From Methanolobus sp. UBA32 (GTDB lineage: Archaea; Halobacteriota; Methanosarcinia; Methanosarcinales; Methanosarcinaceae): a stretch of DNA of 51,537 bases. Shown here in pieces: positions 8,173 to 16,473 of the stretch. The stretch lies in contig DAZF01000045.1 in the NCBI GenBank assembly GCA_002507205.1, positions 44,024-95,560 of the forward strand, given 5' to 3'. Position numbers and translations under genes: made by a program. Numbering within the stretch: the stretch's first letter is position 1; every line of letters begins with the position of its first letter. A model generated the notes under the pieces. That model made no database searches. It saw only the letters and a program-made list of their open reading frames with translations, and was not told where the DNA came from.

Positions 8173-9921
8173 TCAGTTATTTTCTTTTTTCAAGATGAAA
8201 ACAAAACTACTACCCTTACCTAATTCACTTCTGGCAGTTATTGTTCCGCCCTGGCCTTCTATAATGCCTTTGACAATTGACAGGCCAAGACCGGTTCCTC
8301 CGACTTTACGAGTGGAAGTGCTGTCTATCTGGTAAAATTTATCAAATATCTTTTCAAGCTCATCAGGGCCCATACCAATACCATTGTCACTTACACTAAC
8401 CTTTACACTATCATTGTCATCTTCAACAGTTATTGTGACCTTGCCATTATTCTTACTGAACTTTAAAGCATTGTTCAAAAGATTCACAAACACCTGCACA
8501 AGTTTGTCCTTATCGGTATTGAGCAAAGGAAGATTATCAGGAACCTCTACTAGAATTGTCATGTTCTTCTCCCTGATAATGCTGTCAAGCACCTCAAGAG
8601 AGATTTTTATAGTATCTTCGATGTCAACCGGATCCCTATGGAATCTCATGCGATTGGATTCAATTCTGGAAACATCAAGAAGGTCATCAACCATACGGGA
8701 TTGACGGTCGATGTTCCGTATGATAATATCTAACATCTGGCGCCTCAAAGAAACATCACACGTATCATCCTCCCTGAGGAATTCACTTGATGTCTTCATA
8801 GCAGTCAGCGGAGTCTTAAGCTCATGAGAAACAATTGACAGGAATTCAGTTTTTAACCTGTCAAGCTCCTTGAGTTTTTTATTCGCCGACCTGAGTGACT
8901 CATTTGACTCCTTAAGCTCCTGTGTCTTGTCATCTACTTCCTTCTCAAGACTCTTACTCCAGTTAAAGAGAATAACAACAATAAATGAACTCACAAAGAT
9001 GATAAACAGAACTGAAACGGCCACTACAATGAACAATTTCAAATAAACCGAGACCATCAGCCTGTCAACTTCTGAAGAAGGACTGGTAATAGCGATTGAC
9101 CATTTCTGATTGTACCAGTTAATAGGAGAATATGAGACCAGCCTTTCTTCATATATACTACCATTATCGAGGACCAGATACTTTCCACTTCCTTCCGTTC
9201 CATTGACCTGTTCTGAAACAATATTAAGTAAATCCGGAGAAACAGAAGTCAGAAGCTCGGTATAATCAGCCCCCCTTTCAAAATCTCCTGACCCATCAAA
9301 AAGCAACCTTCCCCGTTCGTCAAGCAGATATACGTAACTTGATGAATTTGATTCGACCACATACCTGCTTTTAAGGTCGGACTCCCTGATAATAGCAATA
9401 AAAGCTCCTCTGAACTCCCCACCTTCATAAACAGGAACCCATATGAAAGAGCCATAATTACCTTCCATCAATTTCAGGGGCTCGGTAATGTAGACCTCCC
9501 CGGTTTCCCTTATCCTTTCAAAAGCACGATATTGGTTTTCCTCATACAGATTTAACCCTGCGGGAACATATTCCTCCGGATAACCGGAAACTATTGTCCC
9601 GTCCTCTGAGACATATTCCACCACATAGAACATGCTTGCGACATCATAGACGCTTTTCAGATCCGATGTGAAATTATCAGGTGGAACACCAGTGTCCTTT
9701 TTTGCAATGACCTCTAACAACAGTACCTTCTCATTGAGGGACCTTTCTATACTATCAGAGAGATGACGTGTCAATAGCAGTTGCTGATTCTGGTATTGTT
9801 CCTCAACGACCGATCTTACCTCCATATTGGTCTTCATCCAGAGGAAGACTATGGAACTTATCAAAAGCAAGACTACTGCAGCAAAAAGAATAAGATTCCA
9901 TCTGCTTTTTCGGTTCCACAT
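8173..9921 (-). CDS. Membrane sensor histidine kinase with Cache-like extracellular domain
   Basis: The 582 residues show TM1 (about 10-28), a roughly 260-residue extracytoplasmic region of dCache type (with FMVVEYVSEDG-like and SPINWYNQKWSIAI segments), TM2 (about 297-320), a coiled coil (about 325-355), HisKA with H366 in SIVSHELKTPL, and an ATPase domain (N box LLNNALKFS, G boxes VSDNGIGM and GGTGLGLS). It senses an external small molecule; Cache domains commonly bind amino acids or organic acids, but the ligand cannot be named here. The response regulator gene lies 17 bp upstream on the same strand, so they are likely cognate partners. Confidence 0.94.
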   Translation of the reverse strand: MWNRKSRWNLILFAAVVLLLISSIVFLWMKTNMEVRSVVEEQYQNQQLLLTRHLSDSIERSLNEKVLLLEVIAKKDTGVPPDNFTSDLKSVYDVASMFYVVEYVSEDGTIVSGYPEEYVPAGLNLYEENQYRAFERIRETGEVYITEPLKLMEGNYGSFIWVPVYEGGEFRGAFIAIIRESDLKSRYVVESNSSSYVYLLDERGRLLFDGSGDFERGADYTELLTSVSPDLLNIVSEQVNGTEGSGKYLVLDNGSIYEERLVSYSPINWYNQKWSIAITSPSSEVDRLMVSVYLKLFIVVAVSVLFIIFVSSFIVVILFNWSKSLEKEVDDKTQELKESNESLRSANKKLKELDRLKTEFLSIVSHELKTPLTAMKTSSEFLREDDTCDVSLRRQMLDIIIRNIDRQSRMVDDLLDVSRIESNRMRFHRDPVDIEDTIKISLEVLDSIIREKNMTILVEVPDNLPLLNTDKDKLVQVFVNLLNNALKFSKNNGKVTITVEDDNDSVKVSVSDNGIGMGPDELEKIFDKFYQIDSTSTRKVGGTGLGLSIVKGIIEGQGGTITARSELGKGSSFVFILKKENN

Positions 9922-9938
9922 GGATAATTAGAAATTGG

Positions 9939-10454
9939 TTAAATATCCTGATTTCTTCTCAGGATCATTTTTATACGCGCTTTCAATTCTTTGAGATTGA
10001 ACGGCTTGGTAACATAATCATCTGCACCCAGTTCAATACCTTCAACTTTGTCATCGACTTCACCACGTGCTGTAAGCATGATAACAGGGATGTGACTATA
10101 CATCGAATCGGATTTCAGTTGCCTGCATACTTCAAACCCATCGATCCCGGGAATCATAAGGTCAAGCAATATAACATCCGGTATTTCCGAATGTACTTTA
10201 TCCAGGGCCTCATAGCCATCTTTGGCCTCTGCAACGTTATATCCTTCAGCCTCTAATGCTACTTTCAGAGCCAACATGGCATCCATTTCATCGTCGACTA
10301 TGAGGATCTTTTGCCTTATATCCGACATGTTCTTTAACGTATCTTCAACAAGTGACTCTGAAACCGATAATTTCTCTGAGATCTCCCCGGAAGTCATCCC
10401 TGGGTTCTCCTCCAGAAGTGAAAGAATCTTCTCGCTAATGTTTTCTGAATGCAT
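9939..10454 (-). CDS. HTH-REC response regulator
   Basis: A 171-residue protein. Residues 1-43 form a small helix-turn-helix (TSGEISEKLSVSESLVEDTL), and 47-168 form a receiver domain with acidic pair D54/D55, phospho-acceptor D98 in ILLDLMIPG, T128 and K150. The HTH is N-terminal, the reverse of the usual receiver-then-DNA-binding order. The ATG at 10454 has an AGGTAG RBS; starting at the internal ATG (MSDIRQ, residue 43) would give a stand-alone receiver, but the HTH reading is conserved-looking and open. It is followed by the membrane kinase gene, probably its partner. Confidence 0.9.
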   Translation of the reverse strand: MHSENISEKILSLLEENPGMTSGEISEKLSVSESLVEDTLKNMSDIRQKILIVDDEMDAMLALKVALEAEGYNVAEAKDGYEALDKVHSEIPDVILLDLMIPGIDGFEVCRQLKSDSMYSHIPVIMLTARGEVDDKVEGIELGADDYVTKPFNLKELKARIKMILRRNQDI

Positions 10455-10530
10455 GATAATCTACCTGAAACAAGCTCATAAAATATAGAAGAATGATATT
10501 ATTAAAACCTTTCCAAATATGGCAGAGTTT

Positions 10531-10546
10531 CTGTTTTAGTAAACAG
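10531..10546. promoter_or_regulatory. Inverted repeat between divergent regulator genes
   Basis: CTGTTT-TAGT-AAACAG is a perfect 6-bp inverted repeat. It lies between the divergent HTH-REC gene and the winged-helix gene, about 20 bp upstream of a TATA-like element (CTTATAAG, near 10564-10571) that would serve the winged-helix gene. The position suits an operator bound by one of these regulators, but this is inference. Confidence 0.4.
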
Positions 10547-10604
10547 CTTATCCAATAAAAGAAAATCTTATAAGCCATAACAGATTATTAAATCAGGATA
10601 ATAA

Positions 10605-10886
10605 ATGGATGCGCTGGAAGAGATTTTTGGAAAGACGGCCCAGATGACAGTTCTGAAGAACCTTATTGCACACAAAGATGAATCAACATATCTTTCAGGA
10701 ATTGCAGACGAAACCGGACTGTCACACTCCAGTGTTGCAAGAGTAATAACACCCCTTATCAAGAGTGATATTGTTATTGAAAAACCTCTTGGTAAACAGA
10801 TAAGGACATTCAGGTTGAATCTTGAGAATGAAAAAACAAGACTCATACTTGATTTTTATAAGAATCTTAACCTGATAAAAGATTAA
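10605..10886 (+). CDS. Small winged-helix transcriptional regulator
   Basis: A 93-residue protein made of a single winged helix: ESTYLSGIADETGLSHSSVARVITPLI is the helix-turn-helix (about 27-52), followed by the wing VIEKPLGKQIRTFRLN. It resembles archaeal ArsR/MarR-like one-domain regulators. No ligand domain is present, so it may act as a simple repressor. A TATA box near 10564-10571 and an AGGAT RBS precede it. Its stop overlaps the convergent membrane gene by 4 bp. Targets are unknown; the adjacent membrane and ABC genes are plausible. Confidence 0.82.
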   Translation: MDALEEIFGKTAQMTVLKNLIAHKDESTYLSGIADETGLSHSSVARVITPLIKSDIVIEKPLGKQIRTFRLNLENEKTRLILDFYKNLNLIKD

Positions 10887-11527
10887 TATTCCGTATTTTC
10901 TATCAAATAGACTTTTTCCTGTTGTCCGGAGTTACTCAGCATCCTTCTTGCAAAACCTCCTGAAATATGAGCCAGCAGATTCAACACATGAAGTGATGCC
11001 AGACCTACAAATATCCCTGAGATAGAAATAAGAATTGATTCCTGGAAAGTGCTGGCAAAACTATTACCCATGATGTAAAGAATAGGATTGACCAACATTC
11101 CTGATGTCAAAGCTACCAGGAATACCATAACTACAAGTGAAAATATCCCCAATGGGAACTTCACCAGCAGGAATAAAAGCGCTTTCCAGGTAACCGGACT
11201 CTTGACCCTGCATATGGCTCTGCCAAGAATACTTTTTTCACTAACAGGTTTAAGGGACATGGGAGGAATGTCAATACTCAATAACCATATTGCCAGCTGG
11301 CGTTCAAAAGATGCTATCTCCCACCAGGCAAGGAAAACAAGAATCAGTACAGGAATACCTATCCAGACAAGTAAAAGTCCGAAACCCAGGGACAGCCCTG
11401 ATACAAGGAATACGAAATAAGCCGTACCAAGCGGGAATGAGAATAACAGATACAGTATATTCATATAGGTCTGCTTTTCAAAAGCGACCTTAACAAATTC
11501 CCTTAGAGCAGTCTCTATTTCAGCCAT
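10883..11527 (-). CDS. Multi-pass membrane protein with 'putative sensor' domain
   Basis: A 214-residue protein with four hydrophobic segments in two pairs (about 22-45/50-70 and 112-140/152-180). The repeated pattern LLYLLFSFPLGTAYFVFLVSGLSLG resembles the 'putative sensor' membrane domain (shown here in fragments: SFPLGTAYF and KFPLGIFSL). In bacteria this domain is found fused to kinases; here it stands alone. It has a good GAGGAG RBS. No enzymatic motif is seen. Function unknown; regulation by the neighbouring winged-helix protein is a guess. Confidence 0.72.
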   Translation of the reverse strand: MAEIETALREFVKVAFEKQTYMNILYLLFSFPLGTAYFVFLVSGLSLGFGLLLVWIGIPVLILVFLAWWEIASFERQLAIWLLSIDIPPMSLKPVSEKSILGRAICRVKSPVTWKALLFLLVKFPLGIFSLVVMVFLVALTSGMLVNPILYIMGNSFASTFQESILISISGIFVGLASLHVLNLLAHISGGFARRMLSNSGQQEKVYLIENTEY

Positions 11528-11624
11528 TCATTCTCCTCGTTTTTTAACATCGCCAGACGCCTTTCATTCCACGAAATTCCCTGATGCTATCTAATGATAT
11601 CTAATGTTTACTGTATACTGAGAT

Positions 11625-11864
11625 CTACCTGCCGTACTCTTGAATGCGCTTTGGCCTTCTTACAAAGAAGTAGACAAGAGCACCCAGAAGATGAGTGAAG
11701 ATAATAACAATTATCCATATCAGCTTATCATTACCATCAGACGGTTCTTTCATGGCGCAATCGATGAGCATCCACAGCCAGAACAAAGTTCCAAGTATCC
11801 CTATTCCAAAGAAAAGGAAGAACATGATAAATGGAATTACCATAAATACAAATTCATCAAACAT
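11625..11864 (-). CDS. Small membrane protein, PLDc_N-like
   Basis: 79 residues with two transmembrane helices (about 8-33 and 47-67), the WLWMLIDCAMKEP turn, and a basic C-terminus FVRRPKRIQEYGR. This matches the PLDc_N (phospholipase D/nuclease N-terminal) membrane domain, common as a stand-alone protein near ABC exporters and in envelope-stress operons. No catalytic part is present. Function is unknown. Confidence 0.72.
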   Translation of the reverse strand: MFDEFVFMVIPFIMFFLFFGIGILGTLFWLWMLIDCAMKEPSDGNDKLIWIIVIIFTHLLGALVYFFVRRPKRIQEYGR

Positions 11865-11922
11865 ATTATTTTATTCTCCATTATCCTGTTATTTCTATTG
11901 ATTATTTCAATACTTCTTTAAT

Positions 11923-13137
11923 TTACTCGTGCCTCAGTGCATCTACAGGATTCATCCTGGCAGCCTTGTTAGCAGGATATATCCCCGCAAGCAAACCAAC
12001 AACCAGTGACACCAGCATACCTAACAGTATCATATCTGCCGGGAACACGTAAGGAAGACCCATTGCATTGTCTGCAAGATAGGCGCCGGCCACACCAAAG
12101 ACAATTCCCAGTATACCGCCAAGCAAGCCTACAACTATTGATTCCACCATGAAAAGAGACAGAACCTCGTAGTTCTTGTAGCCAAGAGACTTCATGATAC
12201 CAATCTCCCCGGTTCTTTCGGTGACCGTCACCAGCATGATGTTCATGATACCAATGGAACCTACGATGAGAGATATCAAAGCAACGGACGTAAGCAGTGA
12301 ACCCAGCGCATCGGACAACTTGTCAACTTCTTCCAATATCTCGCCCTGATTCATAAGAGAATAGGGTTTTGCATCTTCATTATCCAGGTCCCTGAAAGGA
12401 ACGCCCAGATCCCTGGCAAGTCTCTTGTCAAGCTCATCTGTTACCTCATCGATGGACTCAAGACTCGTGGCTGCTGCAAAGAATCCCCAGTAATAGTCCT
12501 GATCCATAATCTCATTCATTGTTGAGATAGGGATGAATATCCTTTCATCCGGCTCTATACCACTTTGTACGAATGTGGTTTCGGGACTGGCCACAATACC
12601 TTTTACCTTGAACTGCTTTGTAACTGTCTCGCCATCCGGCCTTGTAAAGGTCAGTTCGATCGTATTCTTATCAGATATCTTGCGGTCGAACTTCTCATAT
12701 GCGACATCATGACCGATCACTGCCATATACCTGTCCTTGTCATCGATGAATGTCCCGCTTTCCATCTGGATATTGCCTACTTCCTCATAATCCTCAGACA
12801 CACCCTGAACAGTGATCTGTCGCATGGTTGAAATGTACTTTACCTGAGCCACTTCCTGGCTCAAAGGAGATACTCCTACAATACCCGGCGTGTTTTTCAC
12901 AACTTCCATTTCATCATCATGGAACAGATTAGCGGCCTTACCTTCGATTATGATGAAGTTGTTTCCCACAGAACCTATCTCTTCGGTAAAGTACTGGTTG
13001 AAACTGGCTCCCAGTGACACATTGGCAATGACAGCGGCCACACCTATGACAATACCAAGTGTTGTCAGTGCAGACCTCAGTTTTGAGCTGCTGATGCTCG
13101 CAATTGCCATCCTGAAGGAATGTTTCAGACTCAGCAT
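11923..13137 (-). CDS. MacB/FtsX-type ABC permease (module A)
   Basis: About 404 residues: TM1 (about 18-40), an extracytoplasmic MacB-type domain (about 45-250), and three C-terminal TMs in an FtsX domain (GSIGIMNIMLVTVTERTGEIGIMKSLG is the coupling region, seen as NIMLVTVTERTGEIG). The C-terminus YPANKAARMNPVDALRHE is characteristic. These permeases are mechanotransmission-type ABC subunits that act on extracytoplasmic partners or substrates. The start is placed at ATG 13137, with AAGGTG 6-7 nt upstream, to match its paralogues; a GTG lies three codons earlier. It ends the module ATPase, exported protein, permease. Confidence 0.92.
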   Translation of the reverse strand: MLSLKHSFRMAIASISSSKLRSALTTLGIVIGVAAVIANVSLGASFNQYFTEEIGSVGNNFIIIEGKAANLFHDDEMEVVKNTPGIVGVSPLSQEVAQVKYISTMRQITVQGVSEDYEEVGNIQMESGTFIDDKDRYMAVIGHDVAYEKFDRKISDKNTIELTFTRPDGETVTKQFKVKGIVASPETTFVQSGIEPDERIFIPISTMNEIMDQDYYWGFFAAATSLESIDEVTDELDKRLARDLGVPFRDLDNEDAKPYSLMNQGEILEEVDKLSDALGSLLTSVALISLIVGSIGIMNIMLVTVTERTGEIGIMKSLGYKNYEVLSLFMVESIVVGLLGGILGIVFGVAGAYLADNAMGLPYVFPADMILLGMLVSLVVGLLAGIYPANKAARMNPVDALRHE

Positions 13138-13147
13138 GACTAACACC

Positions 13148-14383
13148 TTAGTTGTTCTGCTTCCTGCGCTTTATGAATACAACCGCAGGAATTCCCAGCA
13201 ATATTGCAAGTCCGATACCTGCTGTTGCAAGGTTTCCACTGTTCCCTTCTTCTTCATTTGTGAGCTCCAGTTCGCGGACAGCAACTTCGGTGCTGTGCTC
13301 ATTTATGCCGTTCCTGTAATCAACCGTAATGGTGACCGGAACTGATGATTCCTGAATGTCAGTTTTCGCATCTACCTCGATGGTGAACAGTTCATCGGAA
13401 TCCATTGACCCGACAAAGTATTCCTCAGGAGAGAAATCCACGCCATCTGCGCTTAGCTTCACACTTACGGAACTTAAGGTGTTGGGATGCATATTGGCAA
13501 CATCGAACTCAAGGGTGCCCTCACCATTGATAAGGTCCATTGGTTTGGAAGGTATGACCTTGATAGATGCAGAATCTACCTTCACGGGAATTCTCCAGTT
13601 ATTATTGTAAGTGTGGGAATTGCCTACCATGGACAGATCCAGATAGTAAGTTCCGTCACTCACATCATCGGCCAGCTCAACATTGTAACTGAGGGTGAGA
13701 GAATCACCTGCACCCACTACGCCGGAACCTACATAATTGTCACTTGTGACATCGATACCTTCAACACCATTAAGAGCAGCCGACTGGACACGTGCATTTG
13801 TATCATAATCCACATCATCAATGGTCACTGAACTCTCAGTTGCGGTGTTTGTGAGAGTGAAAGACACGGCCCCGATATCCCCGGGCATGAAAACCACAGG
13901 ATCGCAGGTGATATCTGTGAGTTCTATGGTCCCCTTGCTGTCAAAGGTACTGGAACCCACGTTAAGATCGAAGGACGACTTATACCATGAACCACCCGCG
14001 TATATCTGATAATAGATATCTACTGTACCCGTACCTACCTTTGCATTTTCATCCACATACAGACGATATTCATGCACTGCAGCATCTTCCGGAGAGAGTA
14101 TGCCTATAAATTCCACTGCATTATTCTGTGAATCCAGGGAAAATGGATATTCGGGTTCTATTTTCAGGGATACCGCATCAGCACGTCCATAGCCGATGTT
14201 CTCTATCTTGACGCTCACATCCACATATTCACCGATCTGAGCCGGGAATGGATCATATTCAATTATATTGACTTTCATTGTAGCTGCTGAAGCTGCTGAA
14301 ACCGGTGCCATGAAAGAAGCACTTAACATGGCAACACAAACTAAAATGTAAAATGATCTCTGAATAACATTATTAACTTTCAT
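13148..14383 (-). CDS. Exported, membrane-anchored S-layer-like protein (module A)
   Basis: 411 residues: signal peptide (about 1-30, ending ASAA), a first beta-sandwich domain (YDPFPAQIGEYVDVSVKIEN), a second with the motif DPVVFMPGDIGAVSFTLTN, a third (about 280-375), then a C-terminal helix (about 386-404) with basic tail KRRKQNN. The protein therefore faces outward and is anchored at its C-terminus. Such domains resemble COG1361/NEW3 or CARDB-like adhesion modules. It lies between the ATPase and permease genes and is clearly paralogous to the protein at 17706-18938, so it probably works with the transporter. Its substrate is unknown. Confidence 0.85.
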   Translation of the reverse strand: MKVNNVIQRSFYILVCVAMLSASFMAPVSAASAATMKVNIIEYDPFPAQIGEYVDVSVKIENIGYGRADAVSLKIEPEYPFSLDSQNNAVEFIGILSPEDAAVHEYRLYVDENAKVGTGTVDIYYQIYAGGSWYKSSFDLNVGSSTFDSKGTIELTDITCDPVVFMPGDIGAVSFTLTNTATESSVTIDDVDYDTNARVQSAALNGVEGIDVTSDNYVGSGVVGAGDSLTLSYNVELADDVSDGTYYLDLSMVGNSHTYNNNWRIPVKVDSASIKVIPSKPMDLINGEGTLEFDVANMHPNTLSSVSVKLSADGVDFSPEEYFVGSMDSDELFTIEVDAKTDIQESSVPVTITVDYRNGINEHSTEVAVRELELTNEEEGNSGNLATAGIGLAILLGIPAVVFIKRRKQNN

Positions 14384-14395
14384 TCTAAACCACCC

Positions 14396-15100
14396 TCAAT
14401 TATTTTCGATATATCCGTCTTTGATGTAAACGACCCTGTCCACATACTGTGCCATTTCAGGATCGTGTGTGATCATCACTATAGTACGCCCTTTTTTGTG
14501 AAGGTCGGAGAAGATTTCCATGACCTCTTCACCTGTCTTAGAGTCCAGATTACCTGTTGGCTCATCGGCAAGTATGAGTGAAGGATCATTGACCAGTGAC
14601 CTGGCTATTGCAACCCTCTGCCTCTGTCCTCCTGATAATTCCGTTGGTTTGTGACCCATACGGTCATCAAGACCTACAAGTTTCAACAAGTCCCTGCCTC
14701 GTTGAGCTGTGTCCACTCCTTTCTTAGAATTGGAATATGTGGGCAGCATTACATTTTCATAGGCACTCAGGCGTGGAATAAGGTTAAAATTCTGAAATAC
14801 AAAACCAATCTCAAAACCCCGAAGTTCTGCAAGCTCATTGTCTGAGATACAATTCGTATCCTTACCCATAAGCAGGACCTTTCCCCCGGTAGGCCTGTCA
14901 AGACAGCCTATCATGTTCATCAGGGTACTTTTTCCGGAGCCGGAAGGACCCATTATTGCAACAAATTCTCCTTTTTTGATACAGAGGTCTATCCCATGCA
15001 GTATAGGTACCTCCATATCACCAAGAAAATAACTCTTTTTCAAATTTGAGATATCAATGACATTCATATCATCAGAAACATCCTCATTGTAACCAGCCAT
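14396..15100 (-). CDS. MacB/LolD-type ABC ATPase (module A)
   Basis: 234 residues with Walker [11 protein letters not shown] loop VFQNFNLIPRLSA, signature LSGGQRQR, Walker [14 protein letters not shown] and H loop MITHDPEM. This is the ATPase class that pairs with MacB/FtsX permeases. An AGAGGTGA RBS precedes the ATG at 15100. The last 60 residues are almost identical to those of the ATPase at 18958-19671, which suggests recent duplication or gene conversion. It is the first gene of its operon. Confidence 0.95.
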   Translation of the reverse strand: MAGYNEDVSDDMNVIDISNLKKSYFLGDMEVPILHGIDLCIKKGEFVAIMGPSGSGKSTLMNMIGCLDRPTGGKVLLMGKDTNCISDNELAELRGFEIGFVFQNFNLIPRLSAYENVMLPTYSNSKKGVDTAQRGRDLLKLVGLDDRMGHKPTELSGGQRQRVAIARSLVNDPSLILADEPTGNLDSKTGEEVMEIFSDLHKKGRTIVMITHDPEMAQYVDRVVYIKDGYIENN

Positions 15101-15123
15101 CTATATTCACCTCTAATTGCACC

Positions 15124-15197
15124 AACTTGACCATTAATCGACAAGTTAGACAATGAGATGGCAAATACTTAAACCTTTCTATATATCGACTGGTTGA
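15124..15197 (-). promoter_or_regulatory. Promoter and inverted repeat upstream of module A ATPase
   Basis: A TATA element TATATAT lies at 15180-15186, and would start transcription near 15155. Downstream of it, between promoter and gene, is an inverted repeat AACTTG (15124-15129) and CAAGTT (15142-15147). Just upstream of the TATA is TCGACTGGTT (15187-15196), which is close to the TCAACTGGTT at the module B promoter. These are candidate regulator sites; the assignment is by pattern only. Confidence 0.4.
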
Positions 15198-15256
15198 TTC
15201 TTTAGAACTATAGATGTATTACACATGTAATCAAAAATATGAATCCGGGGCAGAGA

Positions 15257-16471
15257 TTACCCATGACGAAGAGCTTCCACAGGATCAAGATTTGCCGCCT
15301 TGTTAGCAGGATATACGCCAGCCACCAGACCGACAAGCACAGATATGGAGAAACCCAGGAATATAAGATAAATTGGGAATACCGGCGGGATATTCAAATA
15401 GATCTCCACCAGATAAGACCCCAGAAGACCCAGAAGTGTTCCGAGGATACCTCCGATGACTCCCACTATAATAGATTCAACGATGAAAAGTACTAGAATG
15501 CCGGATTTTGTATAGCCCAGTGATTTCAACAGACCTATTTCCCGGGTCCTTTCAGTAACAGTAACCAACATTATATTCATTATACCTATGGACCCTACAA
15601 CAAGAGCCACAAGAGCTACAAGTGTAATGAGTATGGTCAGTGACTGTGCAAGAGCATCTAGTTGCTCGATTATCTCCGCCTGATTGAAGATGCGGTACGG
15701 TTTTGCATCATCGTTATCAAGATCCCTGGAAGGTACACCCAGCGACCTTGCAAGACGTTTATCAACCTCATCTGAAACCTCCCGGACAGATTCGGCACTT
15801 CCGGTCCTGGCTGAAAAACCCCCGTAATCAGTTACATTCAACATCTCATTTAGTGTTCCTATGGGGATGTAGATTATCACATCACGGTCCGGACCACCCG
15901 TTACAAAAGTATTATCCTCACTTGCAAGTATGCCTTTTACCCGGAATTTCCGGGTAACACTTGTTCCATCCTGACGTTTGATAGTGATATCAATATAATT
16001 CTTAATGGAGATGTCCTTCTCAAATTTCTCCTCTGCAACCTCTTTACCCAGCACTGCCACAAATTTATCCTTGTCTGTAAGGAAATTACCTTCTTCCACG
16101 TCCAGATTGGATATATACTGGGCATCTTCGCCCACACCCTGTACATCGATCTGCCTTGTAGCCGATAGATAAGTGACTGCTGCCGTTTGCTGGTTGAACG
16201 GTGAGACACCATCTATCCCCGGAGTATTCCTGATGAGTTCCAGTTCATTGTCATAAAAAATATTGACATCCTGACTGTAGATTATAATGAAATTTGAACC
16301 GAGTGAACCAAGCTCATCCGTAAAATACTGGTTAAAGCTTGCACCAAGGGAAACATTCGCCACAACCGCAGCAACGCCTATTATGATACCAAGAGCTGTA
16401 AGAGTTGAGCGCAGTTTCGCACTGCTTATGCTTCCAATAGCAATGATAAATGCATGTTTCAGATCTATCAT
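15257..16471 (-). CDS. MacB/FtsX-type ABC permease 2 (module B)
   Basis: About 404 residues with the same layout as the other MacB-type permeases: TM1 near 20-40, large outside domain, three C-terminal TMs, and ending YPANKAANLDPVEALRHG. The ATG at 16471 fits the AAGGAG RBS better than the GTG at 16477. It is 2 nt downstream of the sister permease gene, so module B carries two permeases and could form a heterodimer, unlike module A which has one. Residue patterns are about equally close to both module A and B permeases. Confidence 0.92.
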   Translation of the reverse strand: MIDLKHAFIIAIGSISSAKLRSTLTALGIIIGVAAVVANVSLGASFNQYFTDELGSLGSNFIIIYSQDVNIFYDNELELIRNTPGIDGVSPFNQQTAAVTYLSATRQIDVQGVGEDAQYISNLDVEEGNFLTDKDKFVAVLGKEVAEEKFEKDISIKNYIDITIKRQDGTSVTRKFRVKGILASEDNTFVTGGPDRDVIIYIPIGTLNEMLNVTDYGGFSARTGSAESVREVSDEVDKRLARSLGVPSRDLDNDDAKPYRIFNQAEIIEQLDALAQSLTILITLVALVALVVGSIGIMNIMLVTVTERTREIGLLKSLGYTKSGILVLFIVESIIVGVIGGILGTLLGLLGSYLVEIYLNIPPVFPIYLIFLGFSISVLVGLVAGVYPANKAANLDPVEALRHG

Positions 16472-16473
16472 GC

